A stretch of 64,000 nucleotides of DNA from Cylindrotheca closterium (taxonomy: Eukaryota; Bacillariophyta; Bacillariophyceae; Bacillariales; Bacillariaceae), in NCBI GenBank assembly GCA_933822405.4, contig CAKOGP040002202.1, forward strand, positions 62,001 through 126,000, read 5' to 3'. The position numbers were made by a program, and so were the translations under genes. The notes under the pieces are model-generated. The model was not told the DNA's origin. It saw nothing but the letters and a program-made list of their open reading frames with translations, and did not search any database. Below, one piece after another: positions 39,183-49,329 of this stretch (position 1 is the first letter of the stretch; each line of letters opens with the position of its first letter).

Positions 39183-42100
39183 ATGAAAAGTAGTAGCAAT
39201 AATAATGATAAAAATACCTTGAATGGTTGGCTTCAAGCTGGAGCCAAAAGCAAAACGGAAGTTCAGAAAAATAGAGCGATTGCGCAAGAAGCACGAAAAA
39301 ATTCCAAGAGCAGCAAAAGCATGACGCAAGCCTATCGAACGGCCAAGGAAAACGTCAAGAATGGAGGAGGACTGCTGGCCAGTCAGAACAGCAAGAGAAA
39401 AAAGGCTGCTGCCGTGGTGTCCAAAAAGAAGACAAATAAGAAGACAAAGAAGAAGGAATGGGAAGAGGATGACGAATCGGATGACGAGCTGTCCTTTGTG
39501 GAAGTAGAATCATCGGATGAAGAAGCAAGTTTTGTGGAGGAAGACGACGACGATGATGAAGACAGTGAAGAGGAGGCGGTCTCGTATGCGGAAAGTGATG
39601 AGGAGGAGGATGATGCTGATGCTGATGAAGAAGACTTGCAATCGCCTTCTCCCACTCCCAAAAAGCGCAAAGGCGTGGCATCATCATCAGCAGCAGTGGA
39701 GGAAGATGATGGTAGTGACAGTGATTCGGACAGTGACACTGGACTCTTAGCGTCGTCCCATACCAAGCATCGGGCCAGCAAACCATCTGCTGCCTTGAAG
39801 CGGGCATCTCAAGCTTCCAAGAATCGACACAATCCTAGCTTGGAATATTTAGCCATGGACAAACTAAAGGCGCCACCGGCAATCAAAAAGACAAAAGCAA
39901 AACCCAAGAAGAAACGGATTCACGATGATTCGGATAGCGACGACGACGACGACGACGATGATGATGATCTCCTCCAAACGCCTCCCATTCGAAACAAAAA
40001 CTCGAAATACTTTCAGCGTGCCAAAAATACCAAGCCAGACAGTCATGAGGAGGAGGAGGAGGATTCCAAGAAACCAGCGCCCTCCCATAAATCAAAACGA
40101 CCGGCTCCTTTTGAGGATGGCAGCAGCAGCAGCAGTATTGAAGAAGAAGACGATATCGTGCCGAACAAACGCAAGCGCAGCTCCATGGATAGTCTAGCAT
40201 CAGTGAAATCTTCTTCTACTTCTGGTGGTGAAGAAAAGAAGGAAGAAGAAGAAGATGATGACATTTGGATGACGGAAGATTCTCCAGCCGCTCCAACCAC
40301 CAAGTTTTCCAAGCTTCAGAAGAAAAAGAAGACGAAGAAAAAGTCCAAGACGAGCCACAAGAATAATCCTTTTGCAAAATTTAGTAATTCCGCTAACGAT
40401 GAAACGATGGACTTTGACGATGCCAATGGTGATAAAGAAGCAGAAGACCTTGCCATGGCTGTGGCACTTTCCAACAGCATGAAGGATGCAAAAAGTACTC
40501 AAAAGACGAAGAAGAAGAAAAGCAAAACAATCATTGATATTAGTGATGACGACGACGACGAGCCAATTTTCAAAGAGGATGATGAAGACGAAGAGTCGGA
40601 TGGCGAGGAGGAGGAGGATGTCAATGACGAAGGATACGATGAAGAAAAGGAGGCAGCCACCAATGTCTTGCAAACGGCCGAAGGCTTGAGTGCCAAAGTT
40701 TTGCAAACCATGAGGACTTGGATGTCTTCCACGCAAGATGAAAATGACGATGCCCACAAGGGTATGATTATTGAAGATGGTGCGCTGGCATTAGGTGGTG
40801 TCGATGGAGTAGACGACAATGGCAATAGTACCAATGACAGTACTAGCAAATCCAAAGAATGGATCAGCAACGAGTACATGCAACAAGTTTTGCCCCAAGC
40901 AAAGTTGTCCAAATACCAACTCATTGGTGTCAATTGGATGGCCCTTTTGCACACCATGGAGTGCAAGATTACCAATCGCCGAAACTCCAAGGCAAAAACC
41001 ACCAATGTCAATGGAATCTTGGCCGACGAAATGGGCCTTGGCAAGACGGTACAAACCATTGCCTTTTTGGCCTATCTTCGACACCAAAAGTTATTTCCTG
41101 GTGATGATGGTGGCGGTGGTGATGATGGTGGTGGTGATGATGATGGTGGTGATAACAATACTACCACTACGACGACGACTACAACTACCAAGGCAGCTAC
41201 GGAAGCACATGCACCCCATTTGATCATTGTCCCAGTTTCGGTCCTTCCCAATTGGGTCCGAGAATTTGAAAAGTTTGCCCCGGAAATGAATGTGGTCAAG
41301 TACCATGGCAGTCAAGCCGAACGACAAGAACTCCAAAACGACCTTCGCAAATATTTACCAAAGAAGAAAAAGACTTTGGAGAACATTCGAAATAAGAAAT
41401 GGGCGCAGCAATTGGACGACGCTTCCGCCGGCACGGATCGATTGGATGTTATTTTGGCGCCCGTGACCTACTTTCAAAAGGAAAAGTCGGACGATCGCAA
41501 ATTTCTCAACAAGTTCAATTTTGATTACATGGTAGTCGACGAAGCCCACATGCTCAAGAATTCTCAATCCATTCGTTACAAAATGTTGGATCGTATGGTA
41601 TCGAGCCATCGATTGTTGTTGACTGGGACTCCCGTACAAAATTCTCCACAAGAATTATTGAATATGCTGTGTTTCATCATGCCGCTCTTTTCGCAAGGCG
41701 GTGGCGGAGATCCATTCGACGATGAAGGTGGCAACAACAATGCTACCGTGAGCGAACGAATGTTGCAGCACTTTGTCGAGAGCAAGACAATGGAGGAAGG
41801 AGACGAAGAAATGGCCTACAAGAAACTAAAGAGACTCTTTGCTCCCTTTGTCCTTCGCCGCAAAAAGTCCGACGTCATTGCTCAGCTGTTGCCACCCAAG
41901 GAACAAGTGGTAGAGTATGTGACCTTGGACGACGAAGCTCGTTCGATCTATGAGAATATATTGGCGGCGCATGTCAACAAAAATGGCTCTAAAATTTCGG
42001 CTGCCATTGGGGATCATTTGTTTACCAATTTGCGCAAGGCCGCCAACCATCCCTTGTTGTTGAGAACACGACATACCTCTCGTAGCGAAATCTCGCACAT

Positions 42101-42887
42101 GGCGGAACACTTTCACAAGTACGGAGCCTTCAAGGGAGAAGGTTCCACCAGGGAACGTGTCCAGGAAGAATTGACCAAATTTAACGATTTCCACATTCAC
42201 TTGACCGCCTTGGAATTGCTGGATGAGAATCCGCACCGTCGCAACGAATTGGATCGATACGTTCTGCCCACGAGCGCCCTCTTTTCCTCGGCCAAGTTTT
42301 CCCGTCTCCAGACCCTCTTGCCCTCATTGATTGCAAAAGGTCATAGGATTTTGATCTTTTCGGTTTGGACCAGCTGTTTGGATTTGCTGGGTTGCCTCGT
42401 GGAACATTTGGGTTTGGATTATTTACGAATGGATGGAAGCTGTCCGGCCAATGACCGACAAGATTTGATTGACCGCTTCAATCAAGATTCCTCCATTTCC
42501 ATCTTTTTGCTTTCCACCAAAGCTTGTGGTTTGGGCATCAACTTGACTTCCGCGGATACTTGCATCATTCACGATTTGGACTTTAATCCATTCAATGACT
42601 TGCAAGCAGAAGATCGATGCCATCGCATTGGACAAAAGAAAAAGGTAACCGTGTACAAGATGGTAACCAAAGAAACGGTGGATGCTGACATTTACACCAT
42701 GCAAGAACGCAAGGCCAAAATGAATGCCGCCATTATGGAATCGAAGAATGACAAGAAGGAGCGACGGGAAATGCTCAACAAGGAGGTTCAAAGATTCCTT
42801 GGTAGTCCCAAAGCGGAGGCATCCAAAACGACTACTGACACAAAGAAGAAGAACGGAAAGAAGATTGAAATCATTGACATCATTTAG
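39183..42887 (+). CDS. SNF2-family chromatin remodeler, Fun30/SMARCAD1-like
   Basis: A 1,234-residue single-exon protein. Residues 1-590 are acidic and low in complexity, with KR-rich nuclear signals. At about 420-435, EAEDLAMAVALSNSMKD fits a ubiquitin-interacting motif. The ATPase core spans about 590-1170: GILADEMGLGKT (motif I, about 611-622), VVDEAH (motif II, about 784-789), LLTGTPVQNS (motif III), FSVWTSCLDLL and RMDGSCPANDRQ in the second lobe, then DRCHRIGQ (motif VI). The lobe-1/lobe-2 insert and flanks resemble Fun30/ETL1/SMARCAD1, remodelers acting in heterochromatin maintenance and DNA end resection. A Gly-Asp-Thr insert (GDDGGGGDDGGG, poly-Thr) lies just after motif I. Fun30 relatives usually have CUE domains instead of a UIM. 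Confidence 0.88.
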   Translation: MKSSSNNNDKNTLNGWLQAGAKSKTEVQKNRAIAQEARKNSKSSKSMTQAYRTAKENVKNGGGLLASQNSKRKKAAAVVSKKKTNKKTKKKEWEEDDESDDELSFVEVESSDEEASFVEEDDDDDEDSEEEAVSYAESDEEEDDADADEEDLQSPSPTPKKRKGVASSSAAVEEDDGSDSDSDSDTGLLASSHTKHRASKPSAALKRASQASKNRHNPSLEYLAMDKLKAPPAIKKTKAKPKKKRIHDDSDSDDDDDDDDDDLLQTPPIRNKNSKYFQRAKNTKPDSHEEEEEDSKKPAPSHKSKRPAPFEDGSSSSSIEEEDDIVPNKRKRSSMDSLASVKSSSTSGGEEKKEEEEDDDIWMTEDSPAAPTTKFSKLQKKKKTKKKSKTSHKNNPFAKFSNSANDETMDFDDANGDKEAEDLAMAVALSNSMKDAKSTQKTKKKKSKTIIDISDDDDDEPIFKEDDEDEESDGEEEEDVNDEGYDEEKEAATNVLQTAEGLSAKVLQTMRTWMSSTQDENDDAHKGMIIEDGALALGGVDGVDDNGNSTNDSTSKSKEWISNEYMQQVLPQAKLSKYQLIGVNWMALLHTMECKITNRRNSKAKTTNVNGILADEMGLGKTVQTIAFLAYLRHQKLFPGDDGGGGDDGGGDDDGGDNNTTTTTTTTTTKAATEAHAPHLIIVPVSVLPNWVREFEKFAPEMNVVKYHGSQAERQELQNDLRKYLPKKKKTLENIRNKKWAQQLDDASAGTDRLDVILAPVTYFQKEKSDDRKFLNKFNFDYMVVDEAHMLKNSQSIRYKMLDRMVSSHRLLLTGTPVQNSPQELLNMLCFIMPLFSQGGGGDPFDDEGGNNNATVSERMLQHFVESKTMEEGDEEMAYKKLKRLFAPFVLRRKKSDVIAQLLPPKEQVVEYVTLDDEARSIYENILAAHVNKNGSKISAAIGDHLFTNLRKAANHPLLLRTRHTSRSEISHMAEHFHKYGAFKGEGSTRERVQEELTKFNDFHIHLTALELLDENPHRRNELDRYVLPTSALFSSAKFSRLQTLLPSLIAKGHRILIFSVWTSCLDLLGCLVEHLGLDYLRMDGSCPANDRQDLIDRFNQDSSISIFLLSTKACGLGINLTSADTCIIHDLDFNPFNDLQAEDRCHRIGQKKKVTVYKMVTKETVDADIYTMQERKAKMNAAIMESKNDKKERREMLNKEVQRFLGSPKAEASKTTTDTKKKNGKKIEIIDII

Positions 42888-43383
42888 AGTTGCAAATTAA
42901 GATAATAAGGTCAGTACTCTTTTAAAATCCTACAGTATGATACAAGTACTACAGTACTCTTTTCCATTCATTCTCTTGAAATCCTATAACACAAGCACGA
43001 TTTGCTTGTATCCCGCGTATTCAAATTATTGGCGGGTTTCTTGTCCGCGTGACATTTTCCCCCCAACAAAAAGATAAAAAACGAATGGTAGGTATTCTAC
43101 TGGATCGGCCGTTTCCCGCGATGAATCTCTAGGTATCTTGTCAACAGTTATTCCAAATATATCGCACTGCACCGACCTACTTAGTGATTTCCCACAGTAT
43201 CGCCAAAGATTCTTTGGCGAAGTTCCTAAAACGGAAGCAACACCTATCAGTTAACTTGCTGCCGTTTTCAAAAACTGACGACGCAAAATATTATTAAGCG
43301 ATAGTATCCACACACAACATACACCCAAGACCCCTTTCATTGATTCAACTGCTTCCGGCGCTATCTACTGACCTTGCAGTATA
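42888..43383. other. Intergenic region
   Basis: 496 bp between the SNF2 gene and the first propeller-family gene, same strand. It has several TACAGTA phrases near 42930-42955. A CTTGCAG acceptor-like site lies 5 bp before the ATG at 43384, so a 5' untranslated exon further upstream is possible. No other gene. Confidence 0.5.
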
Positions 43384-44892
43384 ATGGCCTGCCCCATCAT
43401 CCAACGAGTGGATCACTCCACTCGACTGGAAATCAGGGATCCCTTCAATCCCAATGACAATTGGAATGAAATCTCTGGAATTGCCGTCTCGCCCACTCAA
43501 ACAGGACCTAGCGGTGCGCCAGTCATCTTTGGACACAACGATGGTCCGAGTAGCAAAATGGTTTTTGCGGCTTGGGATTCTGGAACTGGACAACGACTCA
43601 AGACGATCAATCTAGAATCGAATTCACGTTTGCCCCTCTTTCATCAAGATTGGGAAGACATGACGATTGGACCATGCGGCCCAAACACCAACGAATCTTG
43701 CCTTTATCTCGCCGACACTGGCGATAATCGAGCGCAGGTTTCGGGCTCCAACACGCAACGAAACGGACGACCGTATACTATCTATAAGATTCGAGAACCG
43801 CAACTGCACAAGATTTCGGATAATGTGGTTCTTAGAGCGCAAGACAATGTCAGCGTGCTTCAATTTGATTATCGGCACTCTTCTTCGCCTTCGCGATATG
43901 CCAATTGCGAGGCCATGTTTGTGGACCATGCTGGTTGGGGCGGTGAAGTGGGAGACTTGTATTTGGTAACAAAGTGGAATCAAGACGTGAGTCGAACCTA
44001 CAATCGTCTCTTCAAGATACCCGCATCCGCTTGGCCCAGTGGCTTTGGACACGTACGAGGCTACCAACCATTTGTCGTGGGAGAATACAGTGGCAATGCC
44101 CGAGGAAGCTTTTATCGATACGAGTGGACGGGTGCCGACATGTCACGAGATGGCACCACGATTGCCCTGACATGGACGGATGAGACTCATGTCTTTCAAC
44201 GATGTCCGGGAGAGTCGGTGGGTGACGCGGTAGCGAGACGGGAGGTATACTCCTGTGTCCAGTATCGAAACCCAACGGCCGGTGCCAATCCAGGGAATCA
44301 ATACGAAGCAGTTGCGTTCAGCCCGAATGGAAACCGCATGTTCAATTTGGCCGAGTCCTTGGATCCACCCAAAATCATACACGTCGATTTGGAATACCCG
44401 AGCAACAATGGTCGAAGTCAACGGTGTGCCCCCCGTTCCACGCCAAGGCCCACCAAACCACCCACGAGACCACCAACAAGACTGCCAACCCCACCACCCA
44501 CCAGAGAACCCACACGTCCACCCACACCACCACCGACGAGACCACCCACACTTCCACCTACGCCACCGCCGACCAGAGAACCCACTCCTCGACCCACGCC
44601 GGTACCTTCCTCCCTACCTTCGGAAGGTCCAAGTTGGAATCCCTCCGACCTTCCCTCCCTTAGTCCATCGGACGTTCCAAGTGACATGCCTTCCATGGTT
44701 CCCAGTGATATCCCGTCTATGGTCCCCAGTGACGTACCATCGATGCGACCTTCGAGACAACTCGATTTTGAAACTTCCTTTCAACTTCCAGAAAGAAATC
44801 GGGAGGAGGTATCCAGAGGGTTTGGAACAGGACCTGATGTGCAACTGATCATGATGTTGGCTCTCATTGTCATGCTAGTATTGTTACGATGA
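43384..44892 (+). CDS. Propeller-like family protein 1, Pro-Thr linker and C-terminal hydrophobic tail
   Basis: A 502-residue member of a family present three times here. I do not know its function. The first 345 residues are conserved: DPFNPNDNWNEISGIAVSPTQ, IFGHNDGPSS, DWEDMTIG, YLADTGDNRAQ, NCEAMFVDHAGWG, WTGADMSRDGTTIALTWT, and FNLAESLDPPKIIHVDL. The repeated short beta-rich blocks and the bacterial-style YxADTGDNRA phrase suggest a beta-propeller. A Pro-Thr linker (PTxPPTRPPT repeats) and Ser-Pro-Ser-Asp repeats follow, then a hydrophobic tail (LIMMLALIVMLVLL). There is no signal peptide at this ATG, so either a leader exon is missing or the protein is tail-anchored. The start MACPIIQRVD is matched by the other two copies. 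Confidence 0.8.
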   Translation: MACPIIQRVDHSTRLEIRDPFNPNDNWNEISGIAVSPTQTGPSGAPVIFGHNDGPSSKMVFAAWDSGTGQRLKTINLESNSRLPLFHQDWEDMTIGPCGPNTNESCLYLADTGDNRAQVSGSNTQRNGRPYTIYKIREPQLHKISDNVVLRAQDNVSVLQFDYRHSSSPSRYANCEAMFVDHAGWGGEVGDLYLVTKWNQDVSRTYNRLFKIPASAWPSGFGHVRGYQPFVVGEYSGNARGSFYRYEWTGADMSRDGTTIALTWTDETHVFQRCPGESVGDAVARREVYSCVQYRNPTAGANPGNQYEAVAFSPNGNRMFNLAESLDPPKIIHVDLEYPSNNGRSQRCAPRSTPRPTKPPTRPPTRLPTPPPTREPTRPPTPPPTRPPTLPPTPPPTREPTPRPTPVPSSLPSEGPSWNPSDLPSLSPSDVPSDMPSMVPSDIPSMVPSDVPSMRPSRQLDFETSFQLPERNREEVSRGFGTGPDVQLIMMLALIVMLVLLR

Positions 44893-45463
44893 AGGAAATG
44901 AAATGAACAATAGCATGAATGGAGAGATGATGATGTTGATGATGGCTATAAGGGAGGTACAACACCTAACACAAGCTATACTACTTACTGTATCAACGAA
45001 AAGCTGAGCTGAACAAACGAAACTACAACTACCAACCAATAGAAGATAGAAAATAATAAATACTTCATAATACACATTTATTTATTGGTAATATTGTATA
45101 TCATAGTAGTCTGATCAGTAGCAGCATATTATAAAATACTACTGAAGAATCCTTGTCGTCTTCGGACGGAGATTTCGAACATTGGAATCTCGAGATTCAA
45201 GTTTTGTTGTTCCGCCAATGATGAATTCTTCCCGCGCGCCATCCACACACGGACTGAGATCGCGCATCTGTCGTCTCATTTTTAAAATGCGAAGGTTTCC
45301 CGCCAGCAACATTTTTGGCCAGAAACTCTCAACTCCGTCATACTCAAATTTCGTGCATCATCCTCCAAAGCGATCATCTATCAATATCATCTCCGACGAA
45401 AAACAATTGACATTACCTTTTTACAACTCAAAATTGCAGCAACAACAACAACAAAAAGCCACC
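44893..45463. other. Intergenic region between propeller 1 and 2
   Basis: 571 bp. The reading frame of propeller 2 is open upstream to 45182 (with an ATG at 45218) but has no counterpart in the other copies. CAGCAACAACAACAAC directly precedes the ATG at 45464. No other gene is visible. Confidence 0.5.
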
Positions 45464-47008
45464 ATGGTGACTTGTCCGGTTGTTGATCGTATTGATCAAT
45501 CTACGACACTGCAGATCATCGATCCATTCAATCCATTGCAAGATTGGAATGAGGTATCAGGAACTGCCATTTCACCAACCCAAAAAGGACCCAGTGGATA
45601 CCCTGTCATCTTTGGTCACAACGACGGGCCGGATAGCTCCAAGGCTTTTGCGGCATGGGATTCGGGGACTGGAAAACTGTTGAAAATAATCAATTTGGTG
45701 TCCAACAATAACGCAATGCCCCTGTTTCATGAAGATTGGGAAGACATGACCATTGGAAGATGTGCCCCCGAGTCCAGCGAATCTTGCATTTACCTAGCCG
45801 ACACTGGCGACAATAGAGCACAAGGATCTGGTCTCAGGACACAACGATCGAGTAGTCGACCATATACAATCTACAAGATTCGAGAGCCGATACTGAACAA
45901 CATATTCGACAATGCTGTTTTATCAGCTGAAGAACATGTTTCGATTCTTCAGTTTGATTACAGTCATGTTTCGTCACCAACTGCCTATGCCAATTGTGAG
46001 GCCATTTTTGTTGACCATGCTGGCTGGGGAGATGATGGCGATATCGGGGATTTATATTTGGTAACCAAATGGAATGCCGAACGAAGCAAACGCCTGAATC
46101 GATTGTTCAAGATTCCAGCCTCGGTCTGGCCAGACGGATTTGGCAAGGTGGCAACTTATTCTCCTTTTACAGTGGGCGAATACGCTGATAATAACAACTC
46201 TCCGGGATCCTTTTACAACTTTACATGGACGGGTGCAGACATGGCTTTGGATGGTACCAAGATTGCCTTGACATGGACCAATGAGACACATGTCTTTAAA
46301 CGATGTCCAGGAGAAAGTGTAGCATCGGCTCTGGCCAAGAGGGAATTGTTTTCTTGTACCAAATATGAGAATCCACCCGGAGCTGCAAATCCTGGTAATC
46401 AGTTTGAATCTGTTTCCTTTTCACCCGATGGCATGCGCCTGTTCAATTTGGCAGAATCCTTGGACCCGCCCAAGATTGTTCATGTGGATTTGAACTATGA
46501 TACGAGTCAATCCCAAAACTTGGACGAATGTCCGGCCTATGCTACTCCCACACGAGGTCCCACACCTCCACCTACTAGTAGACCAACACCTCGGCCTACC
46601 AATAGACCAACACCTCAGCCTACTAATAGACCAACACCCCAGCCAACACCAGAGCCAACCACAGGAGAACCGACAGTTCTGGATTCCATGCAACCTTCTT
46701 TGCAAGCCTCCCTTCCACCCTCCTTTGCCTCTCTTTCACCAACTATGGATCCAACCATCATGCCGACTACGATGCCACCAACGACAGAAGAACCGACTGC
46801 CACAGCGTTGGAGATTGACCCCGACGACCCAGACGAATTTAGTCGAGACGACGACGAATTCATTGGAACATCGAATTCCTATGGTGGTTTGGGGAACATT
46901 GGTATTCAAGGCGGGGGGAGAGAACAACTGTCGAGGGGATTTGGCAGTGGACCGGGAGCAGAGGCTTTCTTGTTGGTCGTTCTGCTTGCACTCGTGATGG
47001 CAAGATAA
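45464..47008 (+). CDS. Propeller-like family protein 2
   Basis: 514 residues, same family as the genes at 43384 and 59295. The start MVTCPVVDRIDQSTTLQI at ATG 45464 (GCCACCATGG context) is supported by the matching starts of the paralogues. The frame continues upstream but is not conserved. Conserved blocks: DPFNPLQDWNEVSGTAISP, IFGHNDGPDSS, DWEDMTIG, YLADTGDNRAQGSG, EAIFVDHAGWGDDGD, WTGADMALDGTKIALTWT and FNLAESLDPPKIVHVDL. A Pro-Thr linker (RPTPQPTNRPT-type) and an acidic region precede the hydrophobic C-terminus (FLLVVLLALVMAR). Its neighbour, facing it tail to tail 175 bp away, is an M20 amidohydrolase. Confidence 0.82.
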   Translation: MVTCPVVDRIDQSTTLQIIDPFNPLQDWNEVSGTAISPTQKGPSGYPVIFGHNDGPDSSKAFAAWDSGTGKLLKIINLVSNNNAMPLFHEDWEDMTIGRCAPESSESCIYLADTGDNRAQGSGLRTQRSSSRPYTIYKIREPILNNIFDNAVLSAEEHVSILQFDYSHVSSPTAYANCEAIFVDHAGWGDDGDIGDLYLVTKWNAERSKRLNRLFKIPASVWPDGFGKVATYSPFTVGEYADNNNSPGSFYNFTWTGADMALDGTKIALTWTNETHVFKRCPGESVASALAKRELFSCTKYENPPGAANPGNQFESVSFSPDGMRLFNLAESLDPPKIVHVDLNYDTSQSQNLDECPAYATPTRGPTPPPTSRPTPRPTNRPTPQPTNRPTPQPTPEPTTGEPTVLDSMQPSLQASLPPSFASLSPTMDPTIMPTTMPPTTEEPTATALEIDPDDPDEFSRDDDEFIGTSNSYGGLGNIGIQGGGREQLSRGFGSGPGAEAFLLVVLLALVMAR

Positions 47009-47183
47009 TCTGAACAGACAAATGGGGGAAAATAGCAAAAAGCCAGATTGCGTTATGTTTTATTGTATTAATAGCTCTAGTCGTATTAATTTAAAATTTT
47101 CAAAACATTTGTGTAGAATTGTACTTTTTGTTTCTACTCTGATATATCTACCTTGGACAAGCTTAGACTGGGGATGCAGGAAC

Positions 47184-48662
47184 TCACACGTGCGAGTCCG
47201 AGTCAACCTCCCCGAGCATGTGAAGGCAGCGCAATGCCAAGTTCACATGAAGTTCTGCTCCTTGAGGCAAGATGGTTTCGTCCAACGCAAAACGGGGATG
47301 GTGCAATCCAAAGTCTGTTGGTGGCTCCGTTCCGCTGCCGGATCCGATCATAAAGTAGGTTGATGGGATTTCCTCTGCGATAAAGCCAAAGTCTTCGGCT
47401 CCCATTCCTGGGTCCAATTCCAACACCTCACCGGATTTTGACACCATGGCTCCAATTTCCTTTGAAAATTCCTCATAAAGTTGCTCGTCGTTTCTGGTTG
47501 GAGGGTACCAGTCGGCAGAATATAGAATACCGACTTCGCAACCATGCATTTCAGCTGTCCGAGTGACAATCTGTTCGACCTTGTCCTTCAAATCCATGAG
47601 AATTTCAGTGGTCAAGGCACGGATCGTTCCACGAAGGATGGCGTTTGCTGGAATAACATTGAAAGCGCTTCCAGCATCAAACTTGGTGATACTGCAGACG
47701 CCACTCTCCAGTGGACTCAAGCTTCTTGATACCAAGGTCTGCAAGTTCATTACAATCGACGCGGAAGTCACGATTGGGTCCACTGTCAAGTGAGGCATGG
47801 CAGCATGGCCTCCTACACCTGTAATCGTAATCTCAAAGCGCTCGGCTGCTGCCTTGACGGTTCCAGGTCGAGAAGCAACAATACCAGTTGGGACCCTGTA
47901 GGTACAGTAGAAAACATGTAAAATTAGTGATTGAATCCGCAGTGTACATTCACGTATACCAACGTCAACTTACTTTGGGTTGACATGCATAGCAAATGCA
48001 TGTTGTGGTCTCGGTTCCTCTTCCAAGAGTCCTTCTTCAAGCATTCTCTTGGCACCAGCACCACCCTCTTCGGCAGGTTGGAAAATCAAACGGACGGTTC
48101 CCTTGATACTTCGCTCCATTCCTTTCAGGATGGATGCTGCACCAAGAAGCATAGCCGTATGACCATCATGGCCACAGGCATGCATCACTCCAGGATTCTT
48201 GGATTTGAAATCATCAATGTTAGTCGTCTCCTCGAAAATGGGAAGAGCATCCATGTCAGCACGAAGCAGCACGCAAGGCTCCTTTCGTGTTCCGATATCC
48301 GCAACGATTCCATATCCTCCCTCTCCCGGTATCCTGTCGGGATTGGTATTGACGCCCCACCCTGTGGTGAAGGCAATCTTCAGCTTCTTGAGAGCTTTCT
48401 GAATATAGGCAGACGTCTCTTTCTCATTGTACATGAGTTCTGGATTTCGGTGAAGATCTCGTCTAGTAGTCACCATGAACTCGTGCTTGGTAGCTGCAAG
48501 TGAATGGATTTCACTCAGCAATTCTTCCGATGTTTTACTGCCGTTGAAGAAACCATCGATAACCTTGTTGCGAGGCTTGACCTTTGCTACCTTGTCGATT
48601 TTGCCACCAGCCTTCAAGGCGGTGGTAACGGCTGGGACCGAGGATCCAAGAGGAGGTGTCAT
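47184..48662 (-). CDS. M20D-type amidohydrolase (IAA-amino acid hydrolase/aminoacylase-like), copy 1
   Basis: Two exons (48662-47974 and 47895-47184) with a 78-bp intron give 466 residues. M20D enzymes cleave N-acyl amino acids, for example auxin conjugates or hippurate, using two metal ions. Expected ligands are present: C163 and H165 in HACGHDGH, E198-E199 in FQPAEEGG (general base and ligand), H226 in AMHVNP, and a C-terminal His in HHPRFALDE. A dimerisation insert follows (GVGGHAAMPH). No targeting signal is visible, so the protein is probably cytosolic. The ATG at 48662 is preceded by TTCCTCAGCGCA, which looks like a 3' splice site, so a 5' untranslated intron to 48770 is plausible. Confidence 0.87.
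47896..47973 (-). other. Intron of amidohydrolase copy 1
   Basis: 78 bp, GTAAGT donor, CTACAG acceptor, phase 2. Same position, phase and length as the intron of copy 2 (61823-61900). Confidence 0.87.
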
Positions 48663-49319
48663 TGCGCTGAGGAAGAAAATGTAAATGTAATCAAGCAGTT
48701 GCTGTTTGATTGTTGTGTGCAGAGGATGACGACAACTGAAAAAGGGAAGGAAATTTGAAATCCTACTTACGATCGGAAGTGTACGTACAAGAAGTACCGA
48801 CATTATCGTAGCAGATGATTCTCCAACTTTTAGGTCCCACCCCAACCATATTCCTAGTCTTTCACCCTTCGATACCTCTCTACATTTCAACGCATATATA
48901 TTTATAACACGGACAAACTTTCCGTCTGGTCAGAGGTGCTCTAGTCCCGGCGGAACCACGTGGAGTGTGTTGTGTTGTGTGGGCCATTCGTTTTTCTCGT
49001 GTGTTTTTTATCCTCTTCTGTCTATTTGTCCAGATATCGTGTAGGTTTTCCTACGGTTTTGTTCCCGAGCAAATTGAGATCGTGTCTGTCTCAATTTGGT
49101 GTTCTTCACCGAACATTTGAATTCGCGGTATTTCATCACAGCAGATAACTATTTCTACTGTGAATACTACGTGGATTCAAATCAATGACACAAAATCTTA
49201 ATCACCGACAATAAAATACTGGTTGTTTTTATATACGGAGCACCAATTCGCCGCTCAAAATCCGTCTGATCAAAGGAAGAGGTCGTTGCTTTATTTCGTG
49301 CGTGTCTTGTCTAGTTGTC
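48663..49319. other. Intergenic region upstream of amidohydrolase 1
   Basis: 657 bp. It probably contains a 5' untranslated intron (48667-48770, GTAAGT donor and CTCAG acceptor on the minus strand) and the amidohydrolase promoter. From 48890 to 49320 I see nothing beyond AT-rich sequence. Confidence 0.5.
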
Positions 49320-49329
49320 CATCGGTCGC
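49320..49329 (+). repeat. Left target-site duplication CATCGGTCGC
   Basis: A 10-bp sequence that occurs again, in the same orientation and without mismatch, immediately outside the right end of the element (50447-50456). Confidence 0.85.

Noticed and set aside
45182..45463. N-terminal extension of propeller 2
   Set aside because: It has no ATG at its start and no counterpart in propellers 1 and 3. The ATG at 45464 has an excellent context and aligns with the paralogues.
48663..48890. Upstream extension of amidohydrolase 1
   Set aside because: It contains a likely intron boundary just before ATG 48662. The upstream ATG leads out of frame after splicing, so it is treated as untranslated.
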